Shown here piece after piece: positions 17,361-25,887 of a DNA stretch of 64,000 bases (position 1 is its first letter; every line of letters starts with the position of its first letter). Made by a program: the position numbers and the translations under genes. The notes beneath the pieces were generated by a model. It was given only the letters and a program-made list of their open reading frames with translations. It did no database searches and was not told the DNA's origin. The stretch is from JAWLBM01 sp041687675 (GTDB lineage: Bacteria; Pseudomonadota; Alphaproteobacteria; Rhizobiales; Pleomorphomonadaceae), in contig JAWLBM010000014.1 of NCBI GenBank assembly GCA_041687675.1, positions 1 to 64,000 of the forward strand, read 5' to 3'.

Positions 17361-18997
17361 GGGCGTGGCCTCTGCTGGATGGGCTTGGAGAGATCGACCC
17401 GCGGCAGCGGGGCGCGGCCGCGGATGATGTCGGACGCCTTCTCGCCGATCATGACGGTCGGGGCGTTGGTGTTGGACGAGTTCACCTGCGGCATGATCGA
17501 GCTGTCGGCGACGCGCAGGCCCTCGATGCCGCGCACTCTCAGCTCCGGCGTCACCACCGCCATCTCGTCGACGCCCATCTTGCAGGTGCCGCCCGGGTGG
17601 TGGTCGGTCTTGGCGTGGCGGCAGCCGTATTCGAACAGCTGCTCGTCGGTGGTGATGTCGTCGCCGGGCAGCCGCTCGGCGAGGATGAACGGCTTCAGCG
17701 CCGGCTGGCGCAGGATCTCGCGGGCGAGCCGGAGGCCGCCGAGGGTGATCCGGAGGTCGTCCGGGTGGCCGAGGAAGTTCGGGTCGATCAGCGGCGCCGC
17801 GGCGGGGTCCGACGAGGCGAGCCGCACGGTGCCGCGCGCCTTCGGCCGCATGTTCGCGCTGTTCAGCGTGACGCCCGGGTTCTTCATCCTGGCGACCCCC
17901 GCCTCGATGCCGGAGCCCTGGCCGAGATGGAACTGGATGTCCGGCGACCGGGCCGCCGGGTCGACGTACCAGAATCCGCCCACCTCGAAGAGGCTCGAGG
18001 CGACCGGGCCCTTGCGGTAGAGCAGGTACTGGAGGCCGGCGAACATCGAGCGGTGCCACTTGGCGTAGTTGTCGTAGGTATGCTCGCCGGTGCACTCGGC
18101 GATGACGAAGAAGTCGAGGTGGTCGTGCAGGTTGGAGCCGACCCCGGGCAGGTCTTGCACCGGCTCGATGCCGACACTCCTCAGGTGGTCCGCCGGCCCG
18201 ATGCCGGAGAGCATCAGCAGCCGCGGCGAGCCGACCGCGCCGGAGGAGACGATCACCTCGCGCTCGCAGCGGATCGTCTCGGGCCGGCCGCCGTTGGCGC
18301 CCGCCACCTCCACGCCGACGGCCCTGCCCTTCTCCACCACCACCTTCAGCACGTTGGCGCCGGTGCGCACGGTGAGGTTCCGCCGCGAGCGGATCGGCTT
18401 CAGGTAGGCGACCGCGGCGGAGGAGCGGCGGGCGTTGCGCTGGGTGAGCTGGTAGGGACCGACGCCGTCCTGGCTCTCGCCGTTGACGTCGTGGTTGTAG
18501 GGGATGCCGAGTTCCTGGGCGGCGCGGAAGTAGGCGTCGACGATCGGCAGCAGCGCGATCGGGTTGGAGACGCCGAGCGGGCCGCCGTAGCCGTGGTACC
18601 GGTTGACGAAGGTCTGGTTGTCCTCGGCCCGCTTGAAGTAGGGCAGCACCTCCTCGTAGCTCCAGCCGGTGCAGCCGTGCTCGCCCGCCCATTCGTCGTA
18701 GTCGAGGCGGTTGCCCCGGGTGTAGATCTGCGCGTTGATGGTCGACCCGCCGCCGATGACCTTGGCCTGGGTGTACCAGAACACGCGGTCCTTCATGTGC
18801 CGCTGCGGCACCGTCGACCAGCCCCAGCTGGCGATGCCCTTGGTCATCTTGGCGAAGCCCGCCGGCATGTGGAAGAAGGGGTGGCGGTCGGTGCCGCCGG
18901 CCTCGAGCAGCAGCACCTTCACCGAGGGGTCCTCCGTCAGCCGGTTGGCGAGGACGCACCCGGCCGGGCCGCCGCCGACGATGATGTAGTCCGTCAT
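17357..18997 (-). CDS. GMC-family FAD oxidoreductase (choline/alcohol dehydrogenase type)
   Basis: A flavoprotein of 546 residues predicted to oxidise an alcohol or polyol. The N-terminal FAD fold is YIIVGGGPAGCVLANRL, with GGSTINAQIYTRG as the GMC signature near residues 80-95. The second signature (SSGAVGSPRLLMLSGIGP) is near 250, and the active-site HHPGGTCKMG and NTNAPTVMIGEKASDII are at the C-terminus. The ATG at 18997 was chosen over 19006 because it sits 9 bases after AGGGGA. A palindromic operator lies 25 bases upstream (19023-19038), so this operon (GMC, Dabb, glycerate kinase, perhaps otsB) is under the LacI-type regulator. Confidence 0.92.
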   Translation of the reverse strand: MTDYIIVGGGPAGCVLANRLTEDPSVKVLLLEAGGTDRHPFFHMPAGFAKMTKGIASWGWSTVPQRHMKDRVFWYTQAKVIGGGSTINAQIYTRGNRLDYDEWAGEHGCTGWSYEEVLPYFKRAEDNQTFVNRYHGYGGPLGVSNPIALLPIVDAYFRAAQELGIPYNHDVNGESQDGVGPYQLTQRNARRSSAAVAYLKPIRSRRNLTVRTGANVLKVVVEKGRAVGVEVAGANGGRPETIRCEREVIVSSGAVGSPRLLMLSGIGPADHLRSVGIEPVQDLPGVGSNLHDHLDFFVIAECTGEHTYDNYAKWHRSMFAGLQYLLYRKGPVASSLFEVGGFWYVDPAARSPDIQFHLGQGSGIEAGVARMKNPGVTLNSANMRPKARGTVRLASSDPAAAPLIDPNFLGHPDDLRITLGGLRLAREILRQPALKPFILAERLPGDDITTDEQLFEYGCRHAKTDHHPGGTCKMGVDEMAVVTPELRVRGIEGLRVADSSIMPQVNSSNTNAPTVMIGEKASDIIRGRAPLPRVDLSKPIQQRPRP

Positions 18998-19022
18998 GGT
19001 TCCCATTCCCCTCCCGGGCCGC

Positions 19023-19038
19023 TTTGGAACGTTCCAAA
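19023..19038. promoter_or_regulatory. LacI-type operator upstream of the GMC/Dabb operon
   Basis: TTTGGAACGTTCCAAA is a perfect 16-bp palindrome with a central CG, the shape of LacI/GalR-family operators. It lies 25 bases upstream of the GMC start codon. Two more copies of the core occur around the lacI gene (31926 and 32148), pointing to one shared repressor. Confidence 0.85.
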
Positions 19039-19072
19039 TTCTAGCGCCGCCTCGGCGCCGCCGCGACGCGGC

Positions 19073-19837
19073 TCACAGTCGCGGCAGCGACAGGCCGCCG
19101 TCGACGTCGATCACCTGCCCCTGGCTGAAGCCGAAGGCGCCGGAGACGAGCGCTGCAACCGCCTCGGCGATGTCCTCCGGCAGCCCCCAGCGCATCTGCG
19201 GCACGAGGCCCCCCTCGATCAGCCGATCGTACTTCTCCGCCACCCCGGCCGTCATCTCCGTGCGGATGATGCCGGGCCGCACCTCGTAGACGCCGATGCC
19301 GGTGCCGGCGAGGCGCAGCGCCAGCGCCTTCACATACATCGAGAGCCCCGCCTTGGACACGCAGTAGTCGGTGCGCTCCGGGCTCGCCGCCACGGCGGAG
19401 AGCGAGGTGACCGTGACGACCGACCTCCGCCCGCCCTCGCCGCGGGCGAGCATCCGCCGCACCACCGCGTTGGAGAGGAACAGGGTGCCGCGGAGGTTCA
19501 CGTCCATCACGGCGTCGAAGTTCTCGGGCAGCAGGTCGAGGAGGTCGCCGCGGACGACGGCGCCGCGGCCGGCGTTGTTGACGAGGACGTCCACCGGCCC
19601 GAGCGCCGCCTCGATCCGCTCCAGCGCCGGGCCGTGGGCGGCGATGTCCGCAAGGTCGAAGCACTCCGCATGCACCCTCGCCCCGGCGGCCTCGAGTGCC
19701 GCAACCGCCTCGGCCGTCGCCGCGTCGTCGACCATGTCGGTGATGGCGAGGTCATGGCCCGCGCGGGCGAGGCGCTCGGCGATGGCGCGGCCGATGCCGC
19801 GGCGGGCGCCGGTGACAAGGGCGACGGGGCGGGTCAT
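19073..19837 (-). CDS. Short-chain dehydrogenase/reductase (SDR)
   Basis: A classical SDR of 254 residues using NAD(P). The cofactor motif TGARRGIGRAIAERL is at residues 9-23, NNAGRG follows near 88, the catalytic serine is in TSLSA and the Tyr-Lys pair is in YCVSKAG. The C-terminus GQVIDVDGG is typical. The start overlaps the upstream GMC stop by 4 bases (ATGA), so it is the last gene of the sugar-importer operon. Substrate unknown; a sugar, polyol or keto-sugar is likely given the neighbours. The operator at 19023 follows its stop. Confidence 0.9.
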   Translation of the reverse strand: MTRPVALVTGARRGIGRAIAERLARAGHDLAITDMVDDAATAEAVAALEAAGARVHAECFDLADIAAHGPALERIEAALGPVDVLVNNAGRGAVVRGDLLDLLPENFDAVMDVNLRGTLFLSNAVVRRMLARGEGGRRSVVTVTSLSAVAASPERTDYCVSKAGLSMYVKALALRLAGTGIGVYEVRPGIIRTEMTAGVAEKYDRLIEGGLVPQMRWGLPEDIAEAVAALVSGAFGFSQGQVIDVDGGLSLPRL

Positions 19838-21360
19838 GCGAGCACTCCTCCGGCCCTGACGTCGGCCGCGAGCACGTGGTCGGCGGCGCGAAGCGCGTGG
19901 GCGGCCACCGTCAGCGCCGGGTTCACCGCGGCGGAGGTCGGCAGCACCGCGGCGTCTGCGACGATCAGGTTCGGATGGTCGAAGGCCCGGCCGAAGGGAT
20001 CGACCGGCGAGGTCTCCCCGTCGGCGCCGAGGCGGATGGTGCCGCACTGGTGCGAGGGCGTCCTCCGGTCGAAGGCCTTGGTCAGCACGATCGGGAAGCC
20101 GGCGGCGCGGCAGCGCTCGCGCATGACGGCGGCGAGGCGCCGGTGGGGCCCGAGGTTCGAGCGCGTCCAGTGGAGGTGGATCCGCCCGTCCCTGACGGTC
20201 ACCCGGCTCTCCGGGTTGGGCAGGTCCTCGCTCATCAGGTACCAGTCGACGGCGCGGTCGGCCATCGGCTTCAGCGCCCATTCGGGCAGCCCGCGCATGT
20301 TGGCCTTGAGGATCGGCGCCGTCACCCGGCCGAGCAGCTGGACGTTGCCGAGCGGCGGCCCGCCGGCGCCGTCGGAGAGGTAGAAGTCGTTGATGCCGAG
20401 GGTCTTCTGGTAGACCGAGGTGTTCCGCCAGCGCGGGTCTATGGCGAGCATCGCCGACGAATTGTGGTTCATGAAGTTGCGGCCGACCTGGTCGGACCGG
20501 TTGGCAAGGCCCGCCGGATGGCGCTCGTCCGCCGAGGCGAGGAGCAGCGCGGCGGACTGCACCGCCCCCGCCGCGAGCACCACAAGGCCCGGGCGGTAGA
20601 CGACCCGCTCGCCGCCGCGCTCGGCCTCGACGGCGACGATGCGCCCGCCCTCGCCGGCGACGAGGCGCGTCACCTTCGTCCCGGTCGCGAGGCGGACGTG
20701 CGGGTCGGCCAGCGCCGCCTTGAGGCCGCAGGATTCCGCGTCGGACTTGCCGCAGTCGGTGTTCGGATAGGCGTCCCAGGGCGTCGCGCCCAGCTTCAGC
20801 CAGCGCTCGATGTCGACGCCGAGCGGCAGCGAGAAGGGGTGGAGGCCCGCTTCGGCCATCCGCGCGCGCACCGCGGCGATGGCGGGCTCGTCCGGCACCG
20901 GCGGATGCGGATAGGGCGCCGAGTGCGGCGGTTCGGTCGGGTCGCCGGCGGCGTCGCCGCGCACCTCGTAGAGCCGCTCCGCCGCCGTGTACCAGGGCTC
21001 GAGCGTCTCGTAGGGGTACGGCCAGGCGGGCGAGATCCCCTCCTCGTGCTGCATCTCGGCGAAGTCCTCGGCGCGGTAGCGGATCAGCACCGCGCCGTAG
21101 AACTTGGTGTTGCCGCCCACGTTGGCGTAGTTGCCCGGGTTGAAGGCCCGGCCGTCCTGGTCGTACCACATCTCCTTCGGCCGGAAGTGGCCGCGCTGGA
21201 AGATGGCGCGCGGGTCCCGGTTCTCGGGGATGTCGGCGAGGCGCTCGCCGCGCTCGAGGATCGCGACGGAGAGCCCGCGGCCGGCGACGCCCGCCGCGAA
21301 GCTCGCCCCGCCCATGCCGGAGCCGATGATCAGGATGTCCGGCGCCAGGGGATCATGCAT
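19834..21360 (-). CDS. GMC-family oxidoreductase (sugar dehydrogenase-like)
   Basis: A second, distantly related GMC flavoprotein of 508 residues. Visible parts are the FAD fold ILIIGSGMGGASFAAGVAG, the covalent-FAD/GMC region YANVGGNTKFYGAVLIRYR (about 93-111), VLAAGAVQSAALLLAS near the middle, and a C-terminal active site SHQCGTIRLG with NPALTVAAHALRAADHV. The histidine replaces the usual HPxGT motif in the way of pyranose and glucoside 3-dehydrogenase-like members. No signal peptide is seen. It lies 6 bases after the sugar ABC ATPase gene, so it probably oxidises the imported sugar or polyol. Confidence 0.88.
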   Translation of the reverse strand: MHDPLAPDILIIGSGMGGASFAAGVAGRGLSVAILERGERLADIPENRDPRAIFQRGHFRPKEMWYDQDGRAFNPGNYANVGGNTKFYGAVLIRYRAEDFAEMQHEEGISPAWPYPYETLEPWYTAAERLYEVRGDAAGDPTEPPHSAPYPHPPVPDEPAIAAVRARMAEAGLHPFSLPLGVDIERWLKLGATPWDAYPNTDCGKSDAESCGLKAALADPHVRLATGTKVTRLVAGEGGRIVAVEAERGGERVVYRPGLVVLAAGAVQSAALLLASADERHPAGLANRSDQVGRNFMNHNSSAMLAIDPRWRNTSVYQKTLGINDFYLSDGAGGPPLGNVQLLGRVTAPILKANMRGLPEWALKPMADRAVDWYLMSEDLPNPESRVTVRDGRIHLHWTRSNLGPHRRLAAVMRERCRAAGFPIVLTKAFDRRTPSHQCGTIRLGADGETSPVDPFGRAFDHPNLIVADAAVLPTSAAVNPALTVAAHALRAADHVLAADVRAGGVLA

Positions 21361-21366
21361 GCTTGG

Positions 21367-22482
21367 TCAGGCCACGCGGGTCTGGGCCGCCGGGTCGAAG
21401 AAGACGGCCTTGTCCATGTTGAAGGCGAAGCCCACCCGGTCGCCGGCGCGGACCACCGCGTCGGAGCGCATGCGGGCGATCACCTCGCGGCCACCGAGAT
21501 GGGTGACGACGAAGGTGTCGGCGCCCGCGGGCTCCACCACGTCGACGTGGCACTCCGCCTGCACCACGGTGCGGGCGGTCCGGTCGGCGCCGTCGAAGTC
21601 GGTGATCGCCTCCGGACGGATGCCGAGCAGCACCTCGCGCCCGTCGTGGGCCCGCAGCCCCTCGGACCCGCGGCCGGCCTCGAGCACGAGGTCCGGCTCG
21701 TTGCCCCGCGCCAGCGCGACGCCGACCCCGGCGCCGTTCACCTTCACCTTTGCCTTGACGATGTTCATCGACGGCGAGCCCATGAAGTCGGCGACGAAGA
21801 CGTTGACCGGGTTGTTGTAGATCTCCGCCGGCGTGCCGAACTGCTGCAGCACGCCGTCCTTCAGCACCGCGATCTGGGTGGCGAGCGTCATCGCCTCGAT
21901 CTGGTCGTGGGTCACGTAGACGATGGTGGTGCCCATGGTCTGGTGCAGCCGCTTGATCTCGGTGCGCATGTCGACGCGCAGCTTGGCGTCGAGGTTGGAG
22001 AGCGGCTCGTCGAACAGGAACAGCTTCGGGTCGCGCACCAGCGCCCGGCCCATGGCGACGCGCTGGCGCTGGCCGCCGGACAGCTGGGAAGGCTTGCGGT
22101 TCAGAAGGTGCCCGATCTGCAGCATCTCCGAGACCCGCTGGATCGCCGCCTCGCGCTCGGCCTTGGGCACGCCGCGCATCTCCAGGCCGAAGGCGATGTT
22201 CCCGCCCACCGTCATGTTCGGGTAGAGCGCGTAGGACTGGAACACCATGGCGATGTCCCGCTGCGACGGCACCAGTTCGTTGACCCGGCGCCCGTCGATG
22301 CGGATCTCGCCCTCGGTCACGGTGTCGAGGCCGGCGATCATCGAGAGCAGCGTGGACTTGCCGCAGCCCGACGGGCCGACGAGGACGAGGAAGCCGCCCT
22401 CCTCGACCTGGAGGTTGATCCCCTTCAGCACCTCGACCGGGCCGAAGCGCTTGACCAGCTTGTTGATTTCAAGGAACGCCAT
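21367..22482 (-). CDS. Sugar ABC transporter ATP-binding protein (MalK/UgpC/MsmK type)
   Basis: ATPase of a CUT1 carbohydrate importer, 371 residues. Walker A GPSGCGKST (about 37-45), Q-loop VFQSYALYPNMTV, signature LSGGQRQRVAMGRALVRDP, Walker B LFLFDEPLSNLDAKLR and switch VTHDQIEAM are present. They are followed by a C-terminal MalK-type regulatory domain with the motif GIRPEAI. It starts 5 bases after the permease stop. UgpC/MsmK-type ATPases can serve several importers in one cell; here the complete set is in one operon. Confidence 0.93.
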   Translation of the reverse strand: MAFLEINKLVKRFGPVEVLKGINLQVEEGGFLVLVGPSGCGKSTLLSMIAGLDTVTEGEIRIDGRRVNELVPSQRDIAMVFQSYALYPNMTVGGNIAFGLEMRGVPKAEREAAIQRVSEMLQIGHLLNRKPSQLSGGQRQRVAMGRALVRDPKLFLFDEPLSNLDAKLRVDMRTEIKRLHQTMGTTIVYVTHDQIEAMTLATQIAVLKDGVLQQFGTPAEIYNNPVNVFVADFMGSPSMNIVKAKVKVNGAGVGVALARGNEPDLVLEAGRGSEGLRAHDGREVLLGIRPEAITDFDGADRTARTVVQAECHVDVVEPAGADTFVVTHLGGREVIARMRSDAVVRAGDRVGFAFNMDKAVFFDPAAQTRVA

Positions 22483-22487
22483 GGCAG

Positions 22488-23369
22488 TCAGCCCTTCACG
22501 GCACCCGCCATCAGGCCGCGCACGAAGTAGCGGCCCGAGACGATGTAGACGACGAGAGTGGGAAGTGCGGCGAGGATCGCACCGGCGAAGTGGACGTTGT
22601 ACTCCTTCACGCCCGTGGACGAGGACACCAGGTTGTTCAGCGCCACCGTGATCGGCTGGCTGTCGTAGTCGGCGAAGGAGGCGCCGAAGAGGAAGTCGTT
22701 CCACACGTTGGTGAACTGCCAGATCACCGTCACCACGATGATCGGGCCCGACGAGGGCAGCATGATCCGGAAGAAGATCTGCCAGAAGCTGGCGCCGTCG
22801 ATCTGCGCCGCCTTGACCAGTTCGGTCGGGAAGGCCTCGTAGTAGTTGCGGAAGAACAGCGTCGTGAAGCCGATGCCATAGACCACGTGGACCAGCACGA
22901 GTCCCGGGGTGGTGCCGGCGAGGTTGATGAGCCCGAGGATCCGCGCCATCGGGATCAGCACGATCTGGAACGGGATGAAGCAGGCGAGCAGCATCATGCC
23001 GAAGACGATGTTGTGGCCGGGAAATCGCCACTTGGTCAGCACGTAGCCGTTCATCGCGCCGAGCACGGTGGAGATCGCCACCGCCGGCACCACCATCAGG
23101 ATCGAGTTGATGAAGTAGGGGGCAAGGCCGGTCGGCTCGACGCCGATCTGCGCCGTGCTCCAGGCCGAGCGCCAGGGATCCAGCGTCAGGACCTGCGGCA
23201 GCGACAGCATCGCGCCGCCGCGGATCTCGTCCAGCGGCTTCACCGAGTTCACCACCATCACGTACAGCGGCAGCATGTAGTAGACGGCGAAGAAGATCAG
23301 CAGGGCGTAGATCAGCGCCCGCGTCGCCCGCGAGGTGCGGACTGCCGTATCGGGGGAACTAACGGCCAT
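22488..23369 (-). CDS. Sugar ABC transporter permease (MalG type)
   Basis: A 293-residue inner-membrane permease with six predicted spans. The MalG-family features are the N-terminal LLIFFAVYYMLPLYVMVVNS, the coupling loop EAFPTELVKAAQIDGASFWQIFFRIMLP (EAA motif with conserved G), and the C-terminal Y-F-V-R-G-L-x-A-G-A-V-K-G ending. The first 11 bases overlap the end of the partner permease gene. Forms the channel with the MalF-type protein. Confidence 0.93.
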   Translation of the reverse strand: MAVSSPDTAVRTSRATRALIYALLIFFAVYYMLPLYVMVVNSVKPLDEIRGGAMLSLPQVLTLDPWRSAWSTAQIGVEPTGLAPYFINSILMVVPAVAISTVLGAMNGYVLTKWRFPGHNIVFGMMLLACFIPFQIVLIPMARILGLINLAGTTPGLVLVHVVYGIGFTTLFFRNYYEAFPTELVKAAQIDGASFWQIFFRIMLPSSGPIIVVTVIWQFTNVWNDFLFGASFADYDSQPITVALNNLVSSSTGVKEYNVHFAGAILAALPTLVVYIVSGRYFVRGLMAGAVKG

Positions 23370-24288
23370 TGGACTGGCCTCCCTTCACTTCGGCGTAGAT
23401 GTAGGGGATGATCACCGAGGCGATCATGATCAGCATGATCACGGCGGAGGCCGCACCGACACCCATCTGGCTGCGCGTGAACGTGTAGGAATACATGAAG
23501 GTGGCCGGCAACTCCGTCGCCCGGCCAGGGCCGCCGTTGGTCAGCGCGATGACGAGGTCGTAGGACTTGATGGCGAGGTGCGCCAGCACCACGAAGGCGC
23601 TGAGGAAGGCGGGCCTCAGCATCGGGATGACGATCCGGCGGTAGAGCTGGAAGTTCGACGCGCCGTCGATCTGCGCGGCCTTCAGCATCTCGTTGTCGAT
23701 GCCGCGCAGGCCGGCGAGGAACATCGCCATCACGAAACCCGACGACTGCCAGACCGCGGCGATGACGACCGTGTAGATCGCCATGTCGGAGTTCTTGATC
23801 CAGTCGAAGGTGAAGGTCTCGAACCCCCAGGAGCGGACCACCGCCTCGAGGCCGATGCCGGGGTCGAGGAACCACTTCCAGGCGGTGCCCGTGACGATGA
23901 AGGACAGCGCCATCGGGTAGAGGTAGATCGGCCGGAGGACGCCCTCGCCGCGGATCTTCTGGTCGAGCAGGATCGCCAGGAACAGCCCCATCACCGTGCA
24001 GATGACGATGTAGAGCCCGCCGAAGATGGCGAGGTTGGAAAGCGCGGTCCACCAGTTCGGCTGGCCGAACAGGCGCCGGTAGTTCTCCAACCCGATCAGG
24101 TCGAAGCTCGGCAGCAGGCGCGAGTTGGTGAACGACAGGTAGACCGAGAACAGGATGAAGCCGTAGACGAACAGCAGCACCGCCGCGAAGCTCGGTGCGA
24201 GCACCAGCCTCGGCAGGACCCCCTGCAGTCGTTCGCGGGCGGACGGCGTGGCCGCGACCGGAACCATTTCCGTCTGAGTGATCGACAC
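23359..24288 (-). CDS. Sugar ABC transporter permease (MalF type)
   Basis: A 309-residue inner-membrane permease. A cytosolic leader of about 27 residues precedes the first span (LVLAPSFAAVLLFVYGFILF). The coupling loop RGIDNEMLKAAQIDGASNFQLYRRIVIPML is clear. The best start is the GTG at 24288; an ATG eight codons in is an alternative. Two GC-rich hairpins lie between the binding-protein stop and this start. Substrate specificity is set by the upstream binding protein. Confidence 0.92.
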   Translation of the reverse strand: MSITQTEMVPVAATPSARERLQGVLPRLVLAPSFAAVLLFVYGFILFSVYLSFTNSRLLPSFDLIGLENYRRLFGQPNWWTALSNLAIFGGLYIVICTVMGLFLAILLDQKIRGEGVLRPIYLYPMALSFIVTGTAWKWFLDPGIGLEAVVRSWGFETFTFDWIKNSDMAIYTVVIAAVWQSSGFVMAMFLAGLRGIDNEMLKAAQIDGASNFQLYRRIVIPMLRPAFLSAFVVLAHLAIKSYDLVIALTNGGPGRATELPATFMYSYTFTRSQMGVGAASAVIMLIMIASVIIPYIYAEVKGGQSNGR

Positions 24289-24315
24289 GGGCGTGCTCCC
24301 CGATGGCCGGGATCG

Positions 24316-24339
24316 CTCCCGGCGGCAGGCCGCCGGGAG
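24316..24339 (-). terminator. Hairpin between sugar-binding protein and permease genes (proximal to permease)
   Basis: CTCCCGGCGG (24316-24325) and CCGCCGGGAG (24330-24339) are perfect complements with a 4-base loop, 28 bases before the permease start. Probably part of the attenuation or mRNA-stability region that keeps binding-protein output above that of the membrane parts. Confidence 0.55.
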
Positions 24340-24400
24340 AGTCCCGATCGTTGCGGATGCGAGGGTCGGCCGGACGGACCGGTCGTCGCCAGCTTGGTGG

Positions 24401-24429
24401 CGGCGCCGGGAGGATCACCCCCGGCGCCG
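24401..24429 (-). terminator. Hairpin directly after the sugar-binding protein gene
   Basis: CGGCGCCGGG (24401-24410) and CCCGGCGCCG (24420-24429) form a perfect 10-bp stem with a 9-base loop, 8 bases past the stop codon of the binding-protein gene. It has no T-run. With the second hairpin 60 bases further on it suggests 3'-end protection or partial termination. Confidence 0.55.
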
Positions 24430-24437
24430 GGTCGTCG

Positions 24438-25676
24438 TCACTGCGCGGCGGCGACCGCGTCGACGAGCTGCTGGGTGGCGGTCGCGGCGTCGATCTGGCC
24501 GTTGAACTGGGCCGTGATCACGTCGTACATGGCGTTCTTGACCGCGGCCGGGGCCGAGTGGCCATGGGCCATGGACCCGAACAGCTTGCCGCTCGCCGAG
24601 GCGTCGGCGAGGTCGGCCATGCCCTTCTTGCCGCAGGCGTCGAAGGCCTCGTTCGAGACGTCGGTGCGCGCCGGCACCGAGCCCTTCACGACGTTGAACG
24701 CCGACTGGAACCCCGGGTCCATGATCGCGCTGGCGAGCTTGACCTGCGCGTCGCGCTGGGCCTCGCCGACCTGGAACAGGGCGAACTGGTCGGAGTTGAA
24801 CGTCACCGTGCCCTGGGTGCCCGGGAAGCGGAAGCAGAGGAAGTCCTCGCCCGGCACCTTGCCGGCGTTGAGGAACTCGCCCTTCGCCCAGTCGCCCATG
24901 AACTGCACGCCGGCCTTGTCCTCGATGACCATCGCCGAGGCGAGGTTCCAGTCGCGGCCGGAGAAGTTGTCATCGACGTAGGAGCGGATGGTCGACATGC
25001 GGTTGAACACCTCGGTCATGGTGTCCGAGCCCAGCGCCGCGGGGTCGAGGTCGACCATGGACTTCTGGTAGAACTCCGGACCGCCGGTCGCCATAACGAC
25101 GGCGTCGAAGATCGTGGCGTCCTGCCAGGGCTGGCCGCCATGGGCCACGGCCGTGTAGCCGGCGGCCTTGATCTTGTCGAGCGCGGCGACGAGCTCGTCC
25201 CAGCTGGTCGGCTCGGAGATGCCCAGCTCGTCGAAGATCTTCTTGTTCGCCCACACCCAGTTGGTGGAGTGCACGTTCACCGGCGCGGCGACCCAGGTGC
25301 CCTCGTACTTGGAGAACTTCTGCAGCGCCTCCGGCACCACCTGGTCCCAGTTCTCCGACCCGGCGACATCGTTGAGGTCGGCGAGCGCCCCCTGCTCGGC
25401 CCAGTCGGTGATGTCGAAGCCGAGCATCTGCACCGCGGTCGGCGGGTTGCCGGAGGTGACGCGGGCGCGCAGCACGGTCATCGCCTCGCTGCCGCCGCCG
25501 CCGGCGACCGGCATGTCCTGCCAGGTGACGCCCTGCTGCTCGAGGTTGCCCTTGAGCACGTTGAGGGCGGCTGCCTCGCCGCCCGAGGTCCACCAGTGCA
25601 GAACCTCGACCTGCTCCTGCGCGACGGCCGGAACGGCGAAGGCGGTGAATACGGTCGCCATAAGAAGCTTACGCAT
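24438..25676 (-). CDS. Periplasmic sugar-binding protein (GtsA-like, CUT1)
   Basis: Solute-binding protein of the CUT1 importer, 412 residues. A Sec signal peptide (MRKLLMATVFTAFAVPAVAQ) precedes the mature start EQVEVLHWWTSGGEAAALNV. The segments RARVTSGNPPTAVQMLGFDI and WVAAPVNVHSTNWVWANKKI resemble glucose/mannose-binding GtsA-type proteins. The frame is open upstream, but the ATG at 25676 gives the signal peptide and follows GGGAGGAG. First gene of the importer-GMC-SDR operon. The real ligand could be glucose, an anhydro sugar or a polyol; only binding tests could decide. Confidence 0.9.
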   Translation of the reverse strand: MRKLLMATVFTAFAVPAVAQEQVEVLHWWTSGGEAAALNVLKGNLEQQGVTWQDMPVAGGGGSEAMTVLRARVTSGNPPTAVQMLGFDITDWAEQGALADLNDVAGSENWDQVVPEALQKFSKYEGTWVAAPVNVHSTNWVWANKKIFDELGISEPTSWDELVAALDKIKAAGYTAVAHGGQPWQDATIFDAVVMATGGPEFYQKSMVDLDPAALGSDTMTEVFNRMSTIRSYVDDNFSGRDWNLASAMVIEDKAGVQFMGDWAKGEFLNAGKVPGEDFLCFRFPGTQGTVTFNSDQFALFQVGEAQRDAQVKLASAIMDPGFQSAFNVVKGSVPARTDVSNEAFDACGKKGMADLADASASGKLFGSMAHGHSAPAAVKNAMYDVITAQFNGQIDAATATQQLVDAVAAAQ

Positions 25677-25801
25677 GGATGTTTCTCCTCCCGATTGGCG
25701 CCCTTGGGCGCCCCAATGGCCCGTCTGCGGGCCGCTGACCCCGACCGCCCCCGGCGTGCGACCGGCGGACGGAGCGAGTGTTCCTGTCATACACCATTTA
25801 A

Positions 25802-25827
25802 TTCGGACTTCGAAACAATTATTTTCG
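25802..25827. promoter_or_regulatory. AT-rich promoter/operator region of the sugar importer
   Basis: This is one of the most AT-rich spots in the window. It holds two overlapping inverted repeats: TTCG-N5-CGAA (25802-25814) and CGAAA-N7-TTTCG (25811-25827). It lies about 130 bases upstream of the sugar-binding protein gene (minus strand) and 61 bases past the aldehyde dehydrogenase stop. It lacks the GGAACGTTCC core, so a regulator other than the LacI protein may act here. A promoter is likely; the exact -35/-10 is not assigned. Confidence 0.45.
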
Positions 25828-25887
25828 CCGCCCGAGGCGAATGGTGTCCTTTTGCGCAGGCCCGATCGCGCGCGGTCGCCCGCCGCG

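Noticed and set aside
17597..20383. Long plus-strand open frame of over 900 codons opposite the GMC and SDR genes
   Set aside because: The opposing strand carries clear FAD and SDR motifs; the plus translation is a low-complexity string of A, G, R, H, V, typical of the antisense of GC-rich genes.
19876..22530. Long plus-strand open frame over the GMC and ABC ATPase genes
   Set aside because: Antisense shadow: no domain seen and it runs across two real genes and their gap.
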